Positions 1 to 8,753 of a stretch of 64,000 bases of DNA are shown piece after piece. The stretch covers positions 1 through 64,000 of the forward strand of contig CAZMOK010000006.1 in the NCBI GenBank assembly GCA_964567785.1. The letters are read 5' to 3'. Position 1 is the stretch's first letter. The number at the start of each line of letters is the position of its first letter. Origin of the DNA: CAZMOK01 sp964567785. Its GTDB lineage: Bacteria > Bacteroidota > Bacteroidia > Bacteroidales > JAGOPY01. A program made the translations under genes and the position numbers. The notes under the pieces were generated by a model. The model searched no databases, was not told the origin of the DNA, and was given only the letters and a program-made list of their open reading frames with translations.

Positions 1-1029
1 GTCTGCATAATCCCAAAGCTCAGGTTTCTGGGTTTTCCCAAAAGGAATGGCGCCTCGGATCTCTTTTTCACCGGAAACGATACACTGAATTTTATCACCT
101 GAATTTTGCAGGGTTTCTGATACATTTCCCAGTGAGGTGTATTCTTCAAAATAAACCACCGAGATGGGCGAACTTATCGATTTGTTTTTTGTGAGCAACA
201 GGTTGCCGCTGTCCAGGTGTTCAGTTTTGTTTATCAGCAGGATTGATTTCTGATAATCGTAATTATTCCGGTACTTGTTATGATCTGACAGTCCCGGAAA
301 ACTTTCAGTGATGCTGAGTAGTTCTGTGAAATCGTATCCTGCGGGCACAAATAATTTCGAAACGTTGCGGCAGCCAAGTCCGAAATACCTGAGCATGTCT
401 GCGGCAAGCCCTTTAAGTTCTTCCTTGCTTTCTTGGCCTGTAAGCACTGCTACCCCGTTCCTGTTCTTACGTATGATGTTTGGATACTTTCCGAAATAAT
501 AATCAAAGTACCTTGCGGTATTATCACTGCCTGTGGCAATAACGGCATCAAACCCTTCCAGGCGGCCTTCGGTAAAGGTCACCTGTCCTTGCACCTCAGG
601 CATCTCTTCTTCCATTAGTTTGAAGATACCGGGAAGGAGAACCTTATCATTGGAGGATAGTTTAACAACGGACCTGGTACCTGTAAGGAGAATGCAAAGC
701 AGGTCATGCATTCCTACCATCGGGATGTTTCCTGCTGTCACCAATCCAAGCTTTTTGTATTTGTTGTTTTCTTTCTGAGGTAATTTGTAATTGCCGGCCC
801 ATTGACGGATCTTCTCAGGTGTGAGGGCCTCACCCCATGCTTCAAAGGAATGCATGATGTTTTCGGGCGTGAACCAGGGGTTCTCAGCGTATGCCTTTTC
901 GGCAAGCCTGGTAAACTCTCTATTGACCGGGTCGTCTCCGAAATTGTCAATTCCACCATTCCCGGCAAAGCTCCTGAACCACTCCCCGGCAGTTTTCAAC
1001 AGTTCTATTCTTTCCTTAAGTCCCGGCAT
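1..1029 (-). CDS. Acyl-CoA reductase, LuxC family (3' end outside window)
   Basis: The gene runs off the left edge, so only the first 343 codons are visible; the start is the ATG at 1029-1027. The translation has LuxC-type features: a nucleotide-binding stretch with TAGNIPMVG (about residues 98-106), GTRSVVKLSSND, and GLGCRN with Cys220, the expected nucleophile that forms the acyl-thioester. The family reduces long-chain acyl-CoA to aldehyde with NADPH, acting in the cytoplasm. It is divergent from serC across a 136-bp gap. The physiological substrate cannot be told from sequence; adjacency to serC seems to be a conserved Bacteroidota arrangement (recalled, not checked). Confidence 0.85.
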   Translation of the reverse strand, partial: MPGLKERIELLKTAGEWFRSFAGNGGIDNFGDDPVNREFTRLAEKAYAENPWFTPENIMHSFEAWGEALTPEKIRQWAGNYKLPQKENNKYKKLGLVTAGNIPMVGMHDLLCILLTGTRSVVKLSSNDKVLLPGIFKLMEEEMPEVQGQVTFTEGRLEGFDAVIATGSDNTARYFDYYFGKYPNIIRKNRNGVAVLTGQESKEELKGLAADMLRYFGLGCRNVSKLFVPAGYDFTELLSITESFPGLSDHNKYRNNYDYQKSILLINKTEHLDSGNLLLTKNKSISSPISVVYFEEYTSLGNVSETLQNSGDKIQCIVSGEKEIRGAIPFGKTQKPELWDYAD

Positions 1030-1107
1030 AGTTTAATAAGTACAATCAGAGTTCAAAATTAACATTAATTAATTGTTTACTTATTAACAATGAACAGGGC
1101 TAATTCT

Positions 1108-1115
1108 TATCTTTG
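1108..1115 (+). promoter_or_regulatory. -7 box of serC promoter
   Basis: TATCTTTG matches the Bacteroidota sigma-ABfr -7 consensus TAnnTTTG, 50 nt before the serC ATG. No convincing -33 TTTG is seen at the usual 19-20 bp distance. Confidence 0.5.
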
Positions 1116-1165
1116 CCGCAAACGTTCAAAACCAATTAACCGGAACCTTATACAAAACAGTTAGT

Positions 1166-2239
1166 ATGAAAAAGTATAATTTTTATGCAGGACCTTCCAT
1201 TCTGCCACAGTACACGCTCGAAAACACAGCAAAGGCAGTTCTGGATCTTGATGGCATTGGGCTGTCAATCATGGAAATCTCACACAGAAGCAAGGAATTC
1301 CAGGCTGTTATGGATGAAGCCCAGGCGCTCTTCAGGGAATTATTGAACATCCCTGATGGATATTCCGTCCTTTTCCTCGGAGGGGGAGCGAGCCTTCAGT
1401 TTTGCATGGCGCCTTACAACCTGATGAAAAGCAAGGCTGCCTACCTGAATACCGGGTCATGGTCGAAAAAAGCCATAAAGGAGGCTAAAATTTTTGGTGA
1501 AGTGGACGTAGTCGGCTCTTCGGAGGACAAGAATTTCAGTTATATCCCAAAGGGGTACAAAATTCCCTCAGATGCCGATTATTTCCATATCACAACCAAT
1601 AATACAATATACGGAACAGAGATCAAGGAGGATTACGATGTAGATATGCCGTTAGTGGCGGATATGTCATCGGATATTTTCAGCCGCCCCCTTGATGTTT
1701 CCAAATATGCGATCATCTACGGCGGGGCCCAGAAGAACCTTGCACCTGCAGGCGTTACCTTTGTGATAATAAAGGATGACATCCTCGGTAAAGTCGACAG
1801 GGCTATACCTACCATGTTGAATTACCAGACTCACATTGATAAAGGATCAATGTTCAACACACCCCCGGTTACGGCAATCTATTCGGCCCTCCAGACACTT
1901 AAGTGGCTGAAAGAAAAAGGTGGTGTTGCTGAAATGCACAATATAAATAAGGAAAAGGCCGGGATACTCTACAAGGAGATTGAAAGGAACGGCCTCTTTG
2001 TACCCACTGTTAAAGACCCTGAGGATCAATCCCTCATGAACGTATGCTTTGTGATGGCAGAAGGAAAGGAAGAACTCGAAAAGCCGTTCCTTGAGTTTGC
2101 AACCGAAAAAGGAATGGTAGGCATAAAAGGACACCGTTCGGTAGGAGGTTTCAGGGCTTCTCTCTACAACGCACTACCAAAGGAAAGTGTGGAAGCACTC
2201 ATAAGCGTAATGCAGGAATTTGAGCAAAACCAGGGTTGA
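1166..2239 (+). CDS. serC: Phosphoserine aminotransferase
   Basis: Class V PLP aminotransferase of 357 residues, the normal length for SerC. It converts 3-phosphohydroxypyruvate and glutamate to O-phosphoserine and 2-oxoglutarate, and can serve the analogous step of PLP synthesis. Visible marks are the N-terminal NFYAGPS, the phosphate-binding FLGGGASLQF (residues 70-79) and the PLP lysine K190 in YGGAQKNLAPAG. It is the first gene of the serC-serA-four-helix-DUF1015 run, 88 bp before serA. serA has its own promoter-like signal, so the two may be only partly cotranscribed. Confidence 0.97.
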   Translation: MKKYNFYAGPSILPQYTLENTAKAVLDLDGIGLSIMEISHRSKEFQAVMDEAQALFRELLNIPDGYSVLFLGGGASLQFCMAPYNLMKSKAAYLNTGSWSKKAIKEAKIFGEVDVVGSSEDKNFSYIPKGYKIPSDADYFHITTNNTIYGTEIKEDYDVDMPLVADMSSDIFSRPLDVSKYAIIYGGAQKNLAPAGVTFVIIKDDILGKVDRAIPTMLNYQTHIDKGSMFNTPPVTAIYSALQTLKWLKEKGGVAEMHNINKEKAGILYKEIERNGLFVPTVKDPEDQSLMNVCFVMAEGKEELEKPFLEFATEKGMVGIKGHRSVGGFRASLYNALPKESVEALISVMQEFEQNQG

Positions 2240-2275
2240 ATTTAAACTGAAATCTTTATGGAATAACGCAAAATA

Positions 2276-2306
2276 TTGTGTTTTGCGGTAACAATTTATA
2301 TCTTTA
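2276..2306 (+). promoter_or_regulatory. Promoter of serA (TTG-N20-TATCTTTA)
   Basis: A TTG at 2276-2278 lies 20 bp before TATCTTTA at 2299-2306, one mismatch from TAnnTTTG. The box ends 21 nt before the serA ATG. It fits the Bacteroidota -33/-7 layout and suggests serA can be transcribed separately from serC. Confidence 0.5.
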
Positions 2307-2327
2307 TAACTTTCATATACACAAATT

Positions 2328-3248
2328 ATGAAAAAAGTACTAGTTGCAACAGTAAAACCATTTGCAAAAGCAGCAATTGAAGGAATTGGTGAAATCTTCA
2401 ACAAGGCAGGCTATGAACTGGTTCTGCTTGAAAAGTATGCCGACCAGCAGGAACTGATCAATGCCGTTGATGGCATGGATGCCCTCATAGTGAGAAGTGA
2501 TATTGTCGACAAAGATGTTATTGCTGCAGGAAAGAACCTGAAAATTATTGTGCGCGCCGGTGCAGGATATGATAACATCGACCTTGATGCCGCCACGGCA
2601 AAGGATATTGTTGTCATGAATACACCCGGACAAAACTCAAATGCCGTTGCAGAGCTTGCACTCGGCATGATGGTCTACCAGGCCAGGAACCAGTTCAACG
2701 GGAAGCCGGGAACGGAACTTCTCGAGAAAAAACTTGGTATCCATGCGTTTGGAAATGTAGGAAGGCATGTGGCCAGAATTGCAAGAGGATTTGGAATGAA
2801 AGTGGCTGCTTTCGACCCTTTCATACCCGACGATGTGATCGAAAAAGAGGGTGTGGAAGTGGTGAAAAGTGAAGAAGATCTTTATTCCACCTGCCAGTAT
2901 ATTTCATTGCATATCCCTTCGAATGAAAAGACCCGGAAATCGATCAATAATGATCTGCTGAAATTGATGCCAAAAGGGGCAACACTTGTCAACACAGCCA
3001 GGAAAGAGGTTATAGATGAAGATTCCCTGATGAAGACATTTGCGGAGAGGGAAGACTTCAGCTATGTATCCGATATTGCCCCCGACAATGAAGAAGAGCT
3101 TAAGGAAAAGTTTGATGCACGCTGTTTCTTCACGCCAAAGAAGATGGGTGCACAGACAGCCGAAGCAAACATCAATGCAGGTCTTGCATCAGCAAACCAG
3201 ATCATTAACTTTATTGAGAAAGGAGACACTACTTTTAAGGTGAACTGA
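2328..3248 (+). CDS. serA: D-3-phosphoglycerate dehydrogenase, short type III with catalytic Lys
   Basis: NAD-dependent D-2-hydroxyacid dehydrogenase, 306 residues, catalysing the first step of serine synthesis. It has the two-domain core only, with no C-terminal ACT domain, as in type III PGDH. The nucleotide-binding turn reads AFGNVG instead of GxGxxG. The substrate-binding Arg is R225 in NTARKEVID. At the usual catalytic His (TPHxG) it has TPKKMGAQ, with K271 in the His position. Type III PGDHs with Lys in place of His (IIIK, as in Entamoeba) are known, so this is probably an active enzyme without serine feedback through an ACT domain. Confidence 0.93.
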   Translation: MKKVLVATVKPFAKAAIEGIGEIFNKAGYELVLLEKYADQQELINAVDGMDALIVRSDIVDKDVIAAGKNLKIIVRAGAGYDNIDLDAATAKDIVVMNTPGQNSNAVAELALGMMVYQARNQFNGKPGTELLEKKLGIHAFGNVGRHVARIARGFGMKVAAFDPFIPDDVIEKEGVEVVKSEEDLYSTCQYISLHIPSNEKTRKSINNDLLKLMPKGATLVNTARKEVIDEDSLMKTFAEREDFSYVSDIAPDNEEELKEKFDARCFFTPKKMGAQTAEANINAGLASANQIINFIEKGDTTFKVN

Positions 3249-3321
3249 CCGGTCCGGGGTGGTTTAATATAATTAGCGACTGAAACCAAAACCATAATAT
3301 TAACCAATTAAATCAACCTCT

Positions 3322-3828
3322 ATGGAAACTACACAATCTGATCGCGGAAATACTTTTTTTCGCTTCGAAGACCTCAGAATCTATCACAAGTCGCTGGATT
3401 ACATAAAATGGGTACATCAAAATACCGCCAAGTATAATGAGACCCAGAATCGTAACCTGACTGAAAAGTTCAACGAGGCAGCCCACTCGATCGCAGTAAA
3501 TATTGCAGAGGGGTCAGCAAGAAACAAAAGCCAGTTCATATATTACCTGAAAATGGCCAAAAGTTCAGTCAGGGAATGCCTTGTCTTTACATCGTTGTTG
3601 AAAGGCCTTGAACTTCTTGACGAAGAACAGGAAGATATTTCGAGGAATTATCTCATGGAAATGACCAAGATGATAGGAGCCCTCATTTCTTCCCTTCAAA
3701 GAAGCCAGGGAGGCAGCAGGGACAAAGACTATGACGACGACAGTGAAGACAGGCACAGTGAAAGGGGCAGGCATCACCATGACCATGATATGCCCGTTGA
3801 CAATCAAATGGGACACAATAACTACTAA
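3322..3828 (+). CDS. Four-helix-bundle protein (IVS/S23-like) with His/Asp-rich tail
   Basis: Residues about 10-130 match the four-helix-bundle family first described from 23S rRNA intervening sequences: FEDLRIYHKSLDY near the N-terminus, then AHSIAVNIAEGSARNKSQF and a third and fourth amphipathic helix. The biochemical role of the family is unknown. The last 35 or so residues are a disordered-looking tail rich in Asp, Arg and His (RHHHDHDM), which could bind metal. It lies between serA (73-bp gap) and the DUF1015 gene (20-bp gap), on the same strand, so cotranscription is likely. No 23S rRNA gene is nearby. Confidence 0.8.
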   Translation: METTQSDRGNTFFRFEDLRIYHKSLDYIKWVHQNTAKYNETQNRNLTEKFNEAAHSIAVNIAEGSARNKSQFIYYLKMAKSSVRECLVFTSLLKGLELLDEEQEDISRNYLMEMTKMIGALISSLQRSQGGSRDKDYDDDSEDRHSERGRHHHDHDMPVDNQMGHNNY

Positions 3829-3848
3829 CTAATTCTGAACAGATAATT

Positions 3849-5096
3849 ATGGCGATTATCAAAGCTTTTAAAGGACTCAGGCCTCCTGATGAAATTGCAA
3901 AGGACCTGGCGTCGAGGCCTTACGACGTATTAAACTCAAAGGAAGCAAGAAAAGAAGCAGAAGGCAACAAATATTCACTGCTTCACATTATCAAACCCGA
4001 GATAGACCTTCCCGAAGGCACCGACCTTTACTCACAGGAGGTTTATGATACGGCAAAACGTAACTTCCGGAAATTCAGGGAAAACAACTGGTTTGTGCAG
4101 GATGATGCAGAAAATCTATATATCTATGCTCAGACCATGAATGGAAAAACCCAGTACGGTCTGGTAGCCTGCGCTTCTGTAGACGATTACATGAACGATG
4201 TAATCAAAAAGCACGAGCTTACCCGTCCCGACAAAGAAGAAGACAGGAAGAACCACGTGAGGGTGACCAACGCCAACATGGAACCTGTATTTTTCTCTTA
4301 TCCGGCAAAAAAGGAAATCGATGATATCATCAGCGATTTTACCGATAAGAATGAACCGGTTTATGATTTTGTCGCAGCAGATGGCATAGGTCATCATTTC
4401 TGGGTTATCAATGATAAGGCAATCATTGATAAACTGATCAGCCTTTTTGATGAAATACCCAACACCTATGTTGCCGATGGGCATCACAGGACTGCTGCTG
4501 CAGCCCTTGTCGGGGATGAAAAACGTAAAGCCAACCCAAACCACACAGGGAACGAAGAGTACAATTATTTCCTCGCCGTGCATTTTCCTGACGACCAGTT
4601 AACAATAATAGACTATAACCGCGTGGTTAAAGACCTTAACGGCTTATCGGCGGATGAGTTTATTGGCAGACTGAAGGAATCATTCGATGTGGAAAAAGTG
4701 GGCCCCGGGGAATACAAGCCCTCCCGACTGCATGAATTCAGCATGTACCTCGAAGGTATCTGGTATGTAATGAAGGCGAAGGAAGGTACCTACGATGACA
4801 ATGACCCCATTGGTGTGCTGGATGTGACCATATTGTCAAATCATGTCCTCGACAAGATCCTTGACATTAAAGATCTTAGAAGGGACAAGAGGATTGACTT
4901 TGTCGGAGGCATAAGGGGGCTTGGTGAGCTAAAAAAGAGGGTCGACAGCGGGGAGATGAAAGTGGCCTTCGCTCTTTACCCGGTAAGCATGCAACAGTTG
5001 ATCGATATTGCTGATTCAGGGAATATCATGCCGCCGAAAACTACGTGGTTTGAACCCAAGCTGCGCAGCGGACTGGTGGTGCACCTGCTTGATTGA
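3849..5096 (+). CDS. DUF1015 family protein of the serine cluster
   Basis: The 415-residue protein opens with IKAFKGLRPP and SRPYDVL, typical of DUF1015. It carries ADGHHR (residues 209-214), the family signature, which resembles the DGHHR motif of ParB/SerK-like nucleotide-binding proteins. No signal peptide or membrane segment is seen, so it should be cytosolic. It closes the serC-serA run and no serB is visible in the window, which makes a role in serine or phosphoserine metabolism plausible; that is inference from context and motif, not shown by the sequence. Confidence 0.85.
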   Translation: MAIIKAFKGLRPPDEIAKDLASRPYDVLNSKEARKEAEGNKYSLLHIIKPEIDLPEGTDLYSQEVYDTAKRNFRKFRENNWFVQDDAENLYIYAQTMNGKTQYGLVACASVDDYMNDVIKKHELTRPDKEEDRKNHVRVTNANMEPVFFSYPAKKEIDDIISDFTDKNEPVYDFVAADGIGHHFWVINDKAIIDKLISLFDEIPNTYVADGHHRTAAAALVGDEKRKANPNHTGNEEYNYFLAVHFPDDQLTIIDYNRVVKDLNGLSADEFIGRLKESFDVEKVGPGEYKPSRLHEFSMYLEGIWYVMKAKEGTYDDNDPIGVLDVTILSNHVLDKILDIKDLRRDKRIDFVGGIRGLGELKKRVDSGEMKVAFALYPVSMQQLIDIADSGNIMPPKTTWFEPKLRSGLVVHLLD

Positions 5097-5121
5097 TCAC
5101 TTGAAAAACCTTGATTAGTTT

Positions 5122-6993
5122 CTACAGATCGATAAACTCCTGGAAGAGTAGCTGGAGATAGGCCCTGCCTTCATCAACCAGTTGCTCTTTCTCTGTTTGT
5201 GAAGCAGTCGTATCAATGTTGAACTGGTAATAATAGTCCCAGTCCCAGCTATATACGAATTCGCCTGCAGGCCGTTTCCATCCGAACGCATAATGAAGCT
5301 CAAAATAGGCATACCCGGGTGAATAAGGATTAAAAAGGTCTTTTCCCCACCTGAATTGCTCCGAGGGGATAGCCACCTGGTTCAAAAGGGTTACCGTAAC
5401 GTCGGCAGTCTGTGAGATCTTATGATTTTTCGAACCCCTTATCGAATCTTTAAGTACCGGTCCGTAAAAAAGAAGCGGAACTTTATGATAAGGAAAACTC
5501 TCAAGAGAATGGCCTTTGTATGAATTATGACTATGGTCGGCCATAATAACAAACAGGGTATTATCATACCATTCTGTTTTCCTGGCCCCTTCGAAGAAAG
5601 CTCCCAGGCAACTGTCGCTGTAGTAGGCAGAGTTCACAAAATCACCCTCTGCCCCCTCCCAGTCGAGTGCATTTTGCATAGGCTGGTCATATGGGGAATG
5701 TGAACTTAGCGTAAGTAAAATGGAAAAAAAAGGCTCTGTCTGATCACGGAAGTCATGCAGGTACCGGTTGAAGAGATATTCATCGTGAATACCAAGTCGC
5801 CCTGATGGTAATGAAGGATCAAAATCGTCCTGTTCAATAATCCTGTCTAATTGATTCTGATAAAGATAAGCCCTGATATTGCCATATGTAAGCTTTCCAC
5901 CAAAATAGAAGGATGTGTGATAGCCTTCTTCTTTCAGGATATTCACAAGACTGGGAAGCTTTGAATATTTATCAGGATTTTCAGTGATCGTAGTGTAGGG
6001 TGTTGCTGGAAAGCCCCCTATGAGAGACGCTATTGCCTGCTGCGACCTTCCGCCGGAGGCGTAAAAATCAGTAAAAAGAACACCATCGTTTTCCAGCTTA
6101 CTGAATTCAGGTGTTATACCCGGCTCACCGCCAAGGCTCTCAATGAGGTCGGCCGACCAGCTTTCCATCAGGAGGACCACGATATTGGGCCTCTTGTTGT
6201 CAATCACGCTGACAGTTGAATCTTTCGGGTAATCATTCAGTCCTTTTGTCAGATCTATAGCTTCGTCAGGGGCGTGATAATTGAAAGGGTTCACATAATT
6301 GAACTTATTACTTTCGATGACACTTATGGCGAGATTAAACCCTGTATTAACAGCGGCATGGTTCAGGAAGTTCTTATTAGAAAAGTAAGCAGCACTCGGA
6401 CTGACCGGGATAGGGCCAAAACCACCCCTCATGCCCACGAACAGTAAAGATGCAATAACCACAAACGCGATCAGGGCAGTTTGTATCTTTGATTTATATA
6501 TTTCAAAATTCCGCGCTACCAGCCGGTCATAGGCATACTTTCCAAGGAATGCGATAATCACGGCAGTTCCCAGCAAACTGAAGAAGAGTTGGCCTGAAAT
6601 TGAAAAAAAGGCCTCACCGGGACGTTTTAAATATTCCAGGGCTTTGGCCGAAAGTTTGGTTTTCCATTCGGGGTATATACCCAGTTCGCCGGCTGTTATC
6701 AACCCGAACAGTGTGATCATCAGCAGGATATAGATGTTGTGTATCCCGGTTAAGAGCCTGCTCTTCCACAGAGTGCCGCCAATGACAAATAGCAAGCTGA
6801 CAGACAGAAGATAGCTGGCGGTTGCTATATCAACCACCAGGGCGTGGTAAAAAGCTCCCAGTAGTTCAATGTCGGAAATATCCTGGTAATAAAGCTCACT
6901 CTGGTTATAAAGAATGAAGATAATCCTGAGCAAGGCAAAAAATATCATCCAGAAAACAAATAACCGCAGAAGAAAGAAAATATTTTTGCGCAT
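5122..6993 (-). CDS. LTA-synthase-like membrane sulfatase-fold phosphotransferase
   Basis: The N-terminal 190 residues hold about five transmembrane helices. From residue 268 an alkaline-phosphatase/sulfatase fold follows, starting PNIVVLLMESWSADLIESLG, with ADHSHNSYKGH and LTLSSHSPYD as the metal/His segments. This is the LtaS/OpgB architecture, whose members move phosphoglycerol-type groups outside the cytoplasmic membrane. The nucleophile region reads GGRSQQA, with Ser317 where LTA synthases have Thr. Gram-negative relatives modify glycans or lipids; the substrate here is unknown. It is convergent with the DUF1015 gene, 25 bp apart, and divergent from the YggS gene. Confidence 0.85.
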   Translation of the reverse strand: MRKNIFFLLRLFVFWMIFFALLRIIFILYNQSELYYQDISDIELLGAFYHALVVDIATASYLLSVSLLFVIGGTLWKSRLLTGIHNIYILLMITLFGLITAGELGIYPEWKTKLSAKALEYLKRPGEAFFSISGQLFFSLLGTAVIIAFLGKYAYDRLVARNFEIYKSKIQTALIAFVVIASLLFVGMRGGFGPIPVSPSAAYFSNKNFLNHAAVNTGFNLAISVIESNKFNYVNPFNYHAPDEAIDLTKGLNDYPKDSTVSVIDNKRPNIVVLLMESWSADLIESLGGEPGITPEFSKLENDGVLFTDFYASGGRSQQAIASLIGGFPATPYTTITENPDKYSKLPSLVNILKEEGYHTSFYFGGKLTYGNIRAYLYQNQLDRIIEQDDFDPSLPSGRLGIHDEYLFNRYLHDFRDQTEPFFSILLTLSSHSPYDQPMQNALDWEGAEGDFVNSAYYSDSCLGAFFEGARKTEWYDNTLFVIMADHSHNSYKGHSLESFPYHKVPLLFYGPVLKDSIRGSKNHKISQTADVTVTLLNQVAIPSEQFRWGKDLFNPYSPGYAYFELHYAFGWKRPAGEFVYSWDWDYYYQFNIDTTASQTEKEQLVDEGRAYLQLLFQEFIDL

Positions 6994-7014
6994 ATATTCA
7001 GGATATTTCAGTTA

Positions 7015-7022
7015 CAAAAGTA
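7015..7022 (-). promoter_or_regulatory. -7 box for the LTA-synthase-like gene
   Basis: On the minus strand the sequence is TACTTTTG (TAnnTTTG), 21 nt upstream of the ATG at 6993. Confidence 0.45.
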
Positions 7023-7094
7023 CTACTTTGAAGGTAAACCGCTGTTTTAAATTATAAACGCTTTTTTCCCCGGGGAAAGATGTTTTGCTTTTCA

Positions 7095-7102
7095 TACATT
7101 TG
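7095..7102 (+). promoter_or_regulatory. -7 box for the PLP homeostasis gene
   Basis: TACATTTG fits TAnnTTTG and ends 12 nt before the ATG at 7115. No clear -33 element. Confidence 0.45.
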
Positions 7103-7114
7103 TAAAAAAACCAT

Positions 7115-7789
7115 ATGAGCTTCGTCAGGGAAAACCTTGAAAAAATAAGATCTGAAATTCCGTCAGACATTAAACTTGTCGCTGTGTCAAAGGTCCAGCC
7201 AAACGAAAAGGTTCTGGAAGCTTACGAGGCCGGGCACAGGTTTTTCGGGGAGAACAAGGCACAGGAGCTTATTTCAAAACAGCCTGAGCTCCCTGGTGAC
7301 ATAAGCTGGCACTTCATTGGCCACCTGCAGCGTAATAAAGTAAAATACATAGCCCCTTTTGTGGAGATGATAGAATCGGTCGACAGTCTGAAACTGCTAA
7401 AAGAGATCAATAAGCAGGCTGTTAAGAACGAAAGGGAAATAAAGTGCCTGCTCCAGTTCCATATCGCTGATGAGGAATCAAAGTTTGGCCTTTCGATGGA
7501 TGAATTCACAGAAATGGTTTCATCACCGGTTTTTGGTGAACTGAAAAACATAGAACTTTGCGGTGTAATGGGGATGGCGACTTTCACAGAAGATATGGAC
7601 CAGGTAAGAAAAGAGTTTAGGCAGCTAAAGAGCATTTTCGACCGTATAAAAGATGAACATTTTGCCTCAGATGATCAGTTCAGGGAGATCTCCATGGGAA
7701 TGACCGGCGACTACAAGGTTGCCCTGGAAGAGGGAAGCACAATTGTACGGATAGGCACTGCAATTTTCGGAGAAAGAAATTACGGATAA
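7115..7789 (+). CDS. yggS: YggS/PROSC-family pyridoxal phosphate homeostasis protein
   Basis: Single-domain PLP-binding TIM-barrel protein of 224 residues, the usual length. K26 in LVAVSKVQPNE is the Schiff-base lysine; FGENKAQEL, WHFIGHLQRNK and SMGMTGDYKVALEEGST are family signatures, the last binding the phosphate. The family has no known catalytic reaction and buffers PLP supply, with pleiotropic effects on amino-acid pools. The antiporter gene follows after 13 bp on the same strand. Confidence 0.95.
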   Translation: MSFVRENLEKIRSEIPSDIKLVAVSKVQPNEKVLEAYEAGHRFFGENKAQELISKQPELPGDISWHFIGHLQRNKVKYIAPFVEMIESVDSLKLLKEINKQAVKNEREIKCLLQFHIADEESKFGLSMDEFTEMVSSPVFGELKNIELCGVMGMATFTEDMDQVRKEFRQLKSIFDRIKDEHFASDDQFREISMGMTGDYKVALEEGSTIVRIGTAIFGERNYG

Positions 7790-7802
7790 CCTGTAATATA
7801 AG

Positions 7803-8753
7803 TTGGAATATTTTCTTTTCATACTGGGTTTCGGACTGCTTATCTATGGTGCCGACCTGCTGGTGAACGGCGCTTCGGCGATTGGATCAAAGCTCAATAT
7901 TCCCGACACAGTGATAGGTCTTACCATTGTGGCGCTGGGAACATCCCTTCCGGAAGTTGTGATCAATGTTTTTGCAAGTGCCAGGGGTGATACTTCACTG
8001 GCTATATCGAATGTGCTGGGAAGTAATATGATGAACATTCTTTTGATTGTGGGGACAGCTTCCATAATCTATCCTTTGAAGATAACCAGGTCGACAACTT
8101 ACAGGGATATTCCAGTAAACTTTTTCGCGGTCATCCTTTTGGCCCTGCTGATCAATGATGCGTATTTTGGTTTCGGAAAAATCAGCCGGCTTGGTCCCAT
8201 CGAAGGTCTTTTCTTTCTCCTTCTGATGATCATTTATATTGTAGTTTCACTCAGGAAGAGCAAGATCGAAAATGAACCCGATCCCCGCTCAATCGGCACA
8301 CCTTTTATGAAATCATTGTTACTGTTATTGCTGGGGGTAGCAATGATGGTACTTGGAGGGCGCTGGATAGTGAACGGCACGATTAAAGTATCGGAGTTAC
8401 TCGGGATCTCAAGCTCCGAAGTAGGCCTGGTGGTGGTCGCAACAGCAACCTCACTCCCTGAACTGGCAACCTCGGTGATAGCGGCAATTAAAAAGAACCC
8501 CGGCATCGCAGTGGGAAATGCAGTTGGTTCCTGCATTTTCAATATTTTCCTGGTGCTTGGGCTGAGCTCAGTCATCACCCCCCTGCCCTTCGACCTAACC
8601 AGCACTTATGATATGTTGATGGTGCTGCTGGCCAGTATGCTGATCTTCATTTTTGTGTTTACGGGCAGGGGCCGACAGATAGAGAGATGGGAAGGCATCC
8701 TGATGATCGCTATCTATTTTGGCTATATGATTTACCGCCTGGGATTCAACTGA
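7803..8753 (+). CDS. Calcium/sodium antiporter (CaCA, YrbG type)
   Basis: 316 residues with about ten transmembrane helices in two inverted halves. Each half carries a CaCA alpha repeat: ALGTSLPEVVINVFAS followed by SNVLGSN near residue 45, and VATATSLPELATSVIAA followed by GNAVGSC near residue 210. The acidic Glu in each TSLPE binds the cation. The family exchanges Na+ or H+ for Ca2+ at the inner membrane. The start is a TTG at 7803; the next in-frame ATG would remove the first alpha repeat. The 3' end overlaps galK by 8 bp, convergently. Confidence 0.93.
   Translation: MEYFLFILGFGLLIYGADLLVNGASAIGSKLNIPDTVIGLTIVALGTSLPEVVINVFASARGDTSLAISNVLGSNMMNILLIVGTASIIYPLKITRSTTYRDIPVNFFAVILLALLINDAYFGFGKISRLGPIEGLFFLLLMIIYIVVSLRKSKIENEPDPRSIGTPFMKSLLLLLLGVAMMVLGGRWIVNGTIKVSELLGISSSEVGLVVVATATSLPELATSVIAAIKKNPGIAVGNAVGSCIFNIFLVLGLSSVITPLPFDLTSTYDMLMVLLASMLIFIFVFTGRGRQIERWEGILMIAIYFGYMIYRLGFN

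Noticed and set aside
2328..3248. serA as a truncated pseudogene because it is only 306 codons
   Set aside because: Type III PGDHs lack the ACT domain and are this length; the frame is intact with the key Arg and a Lys-type active site.
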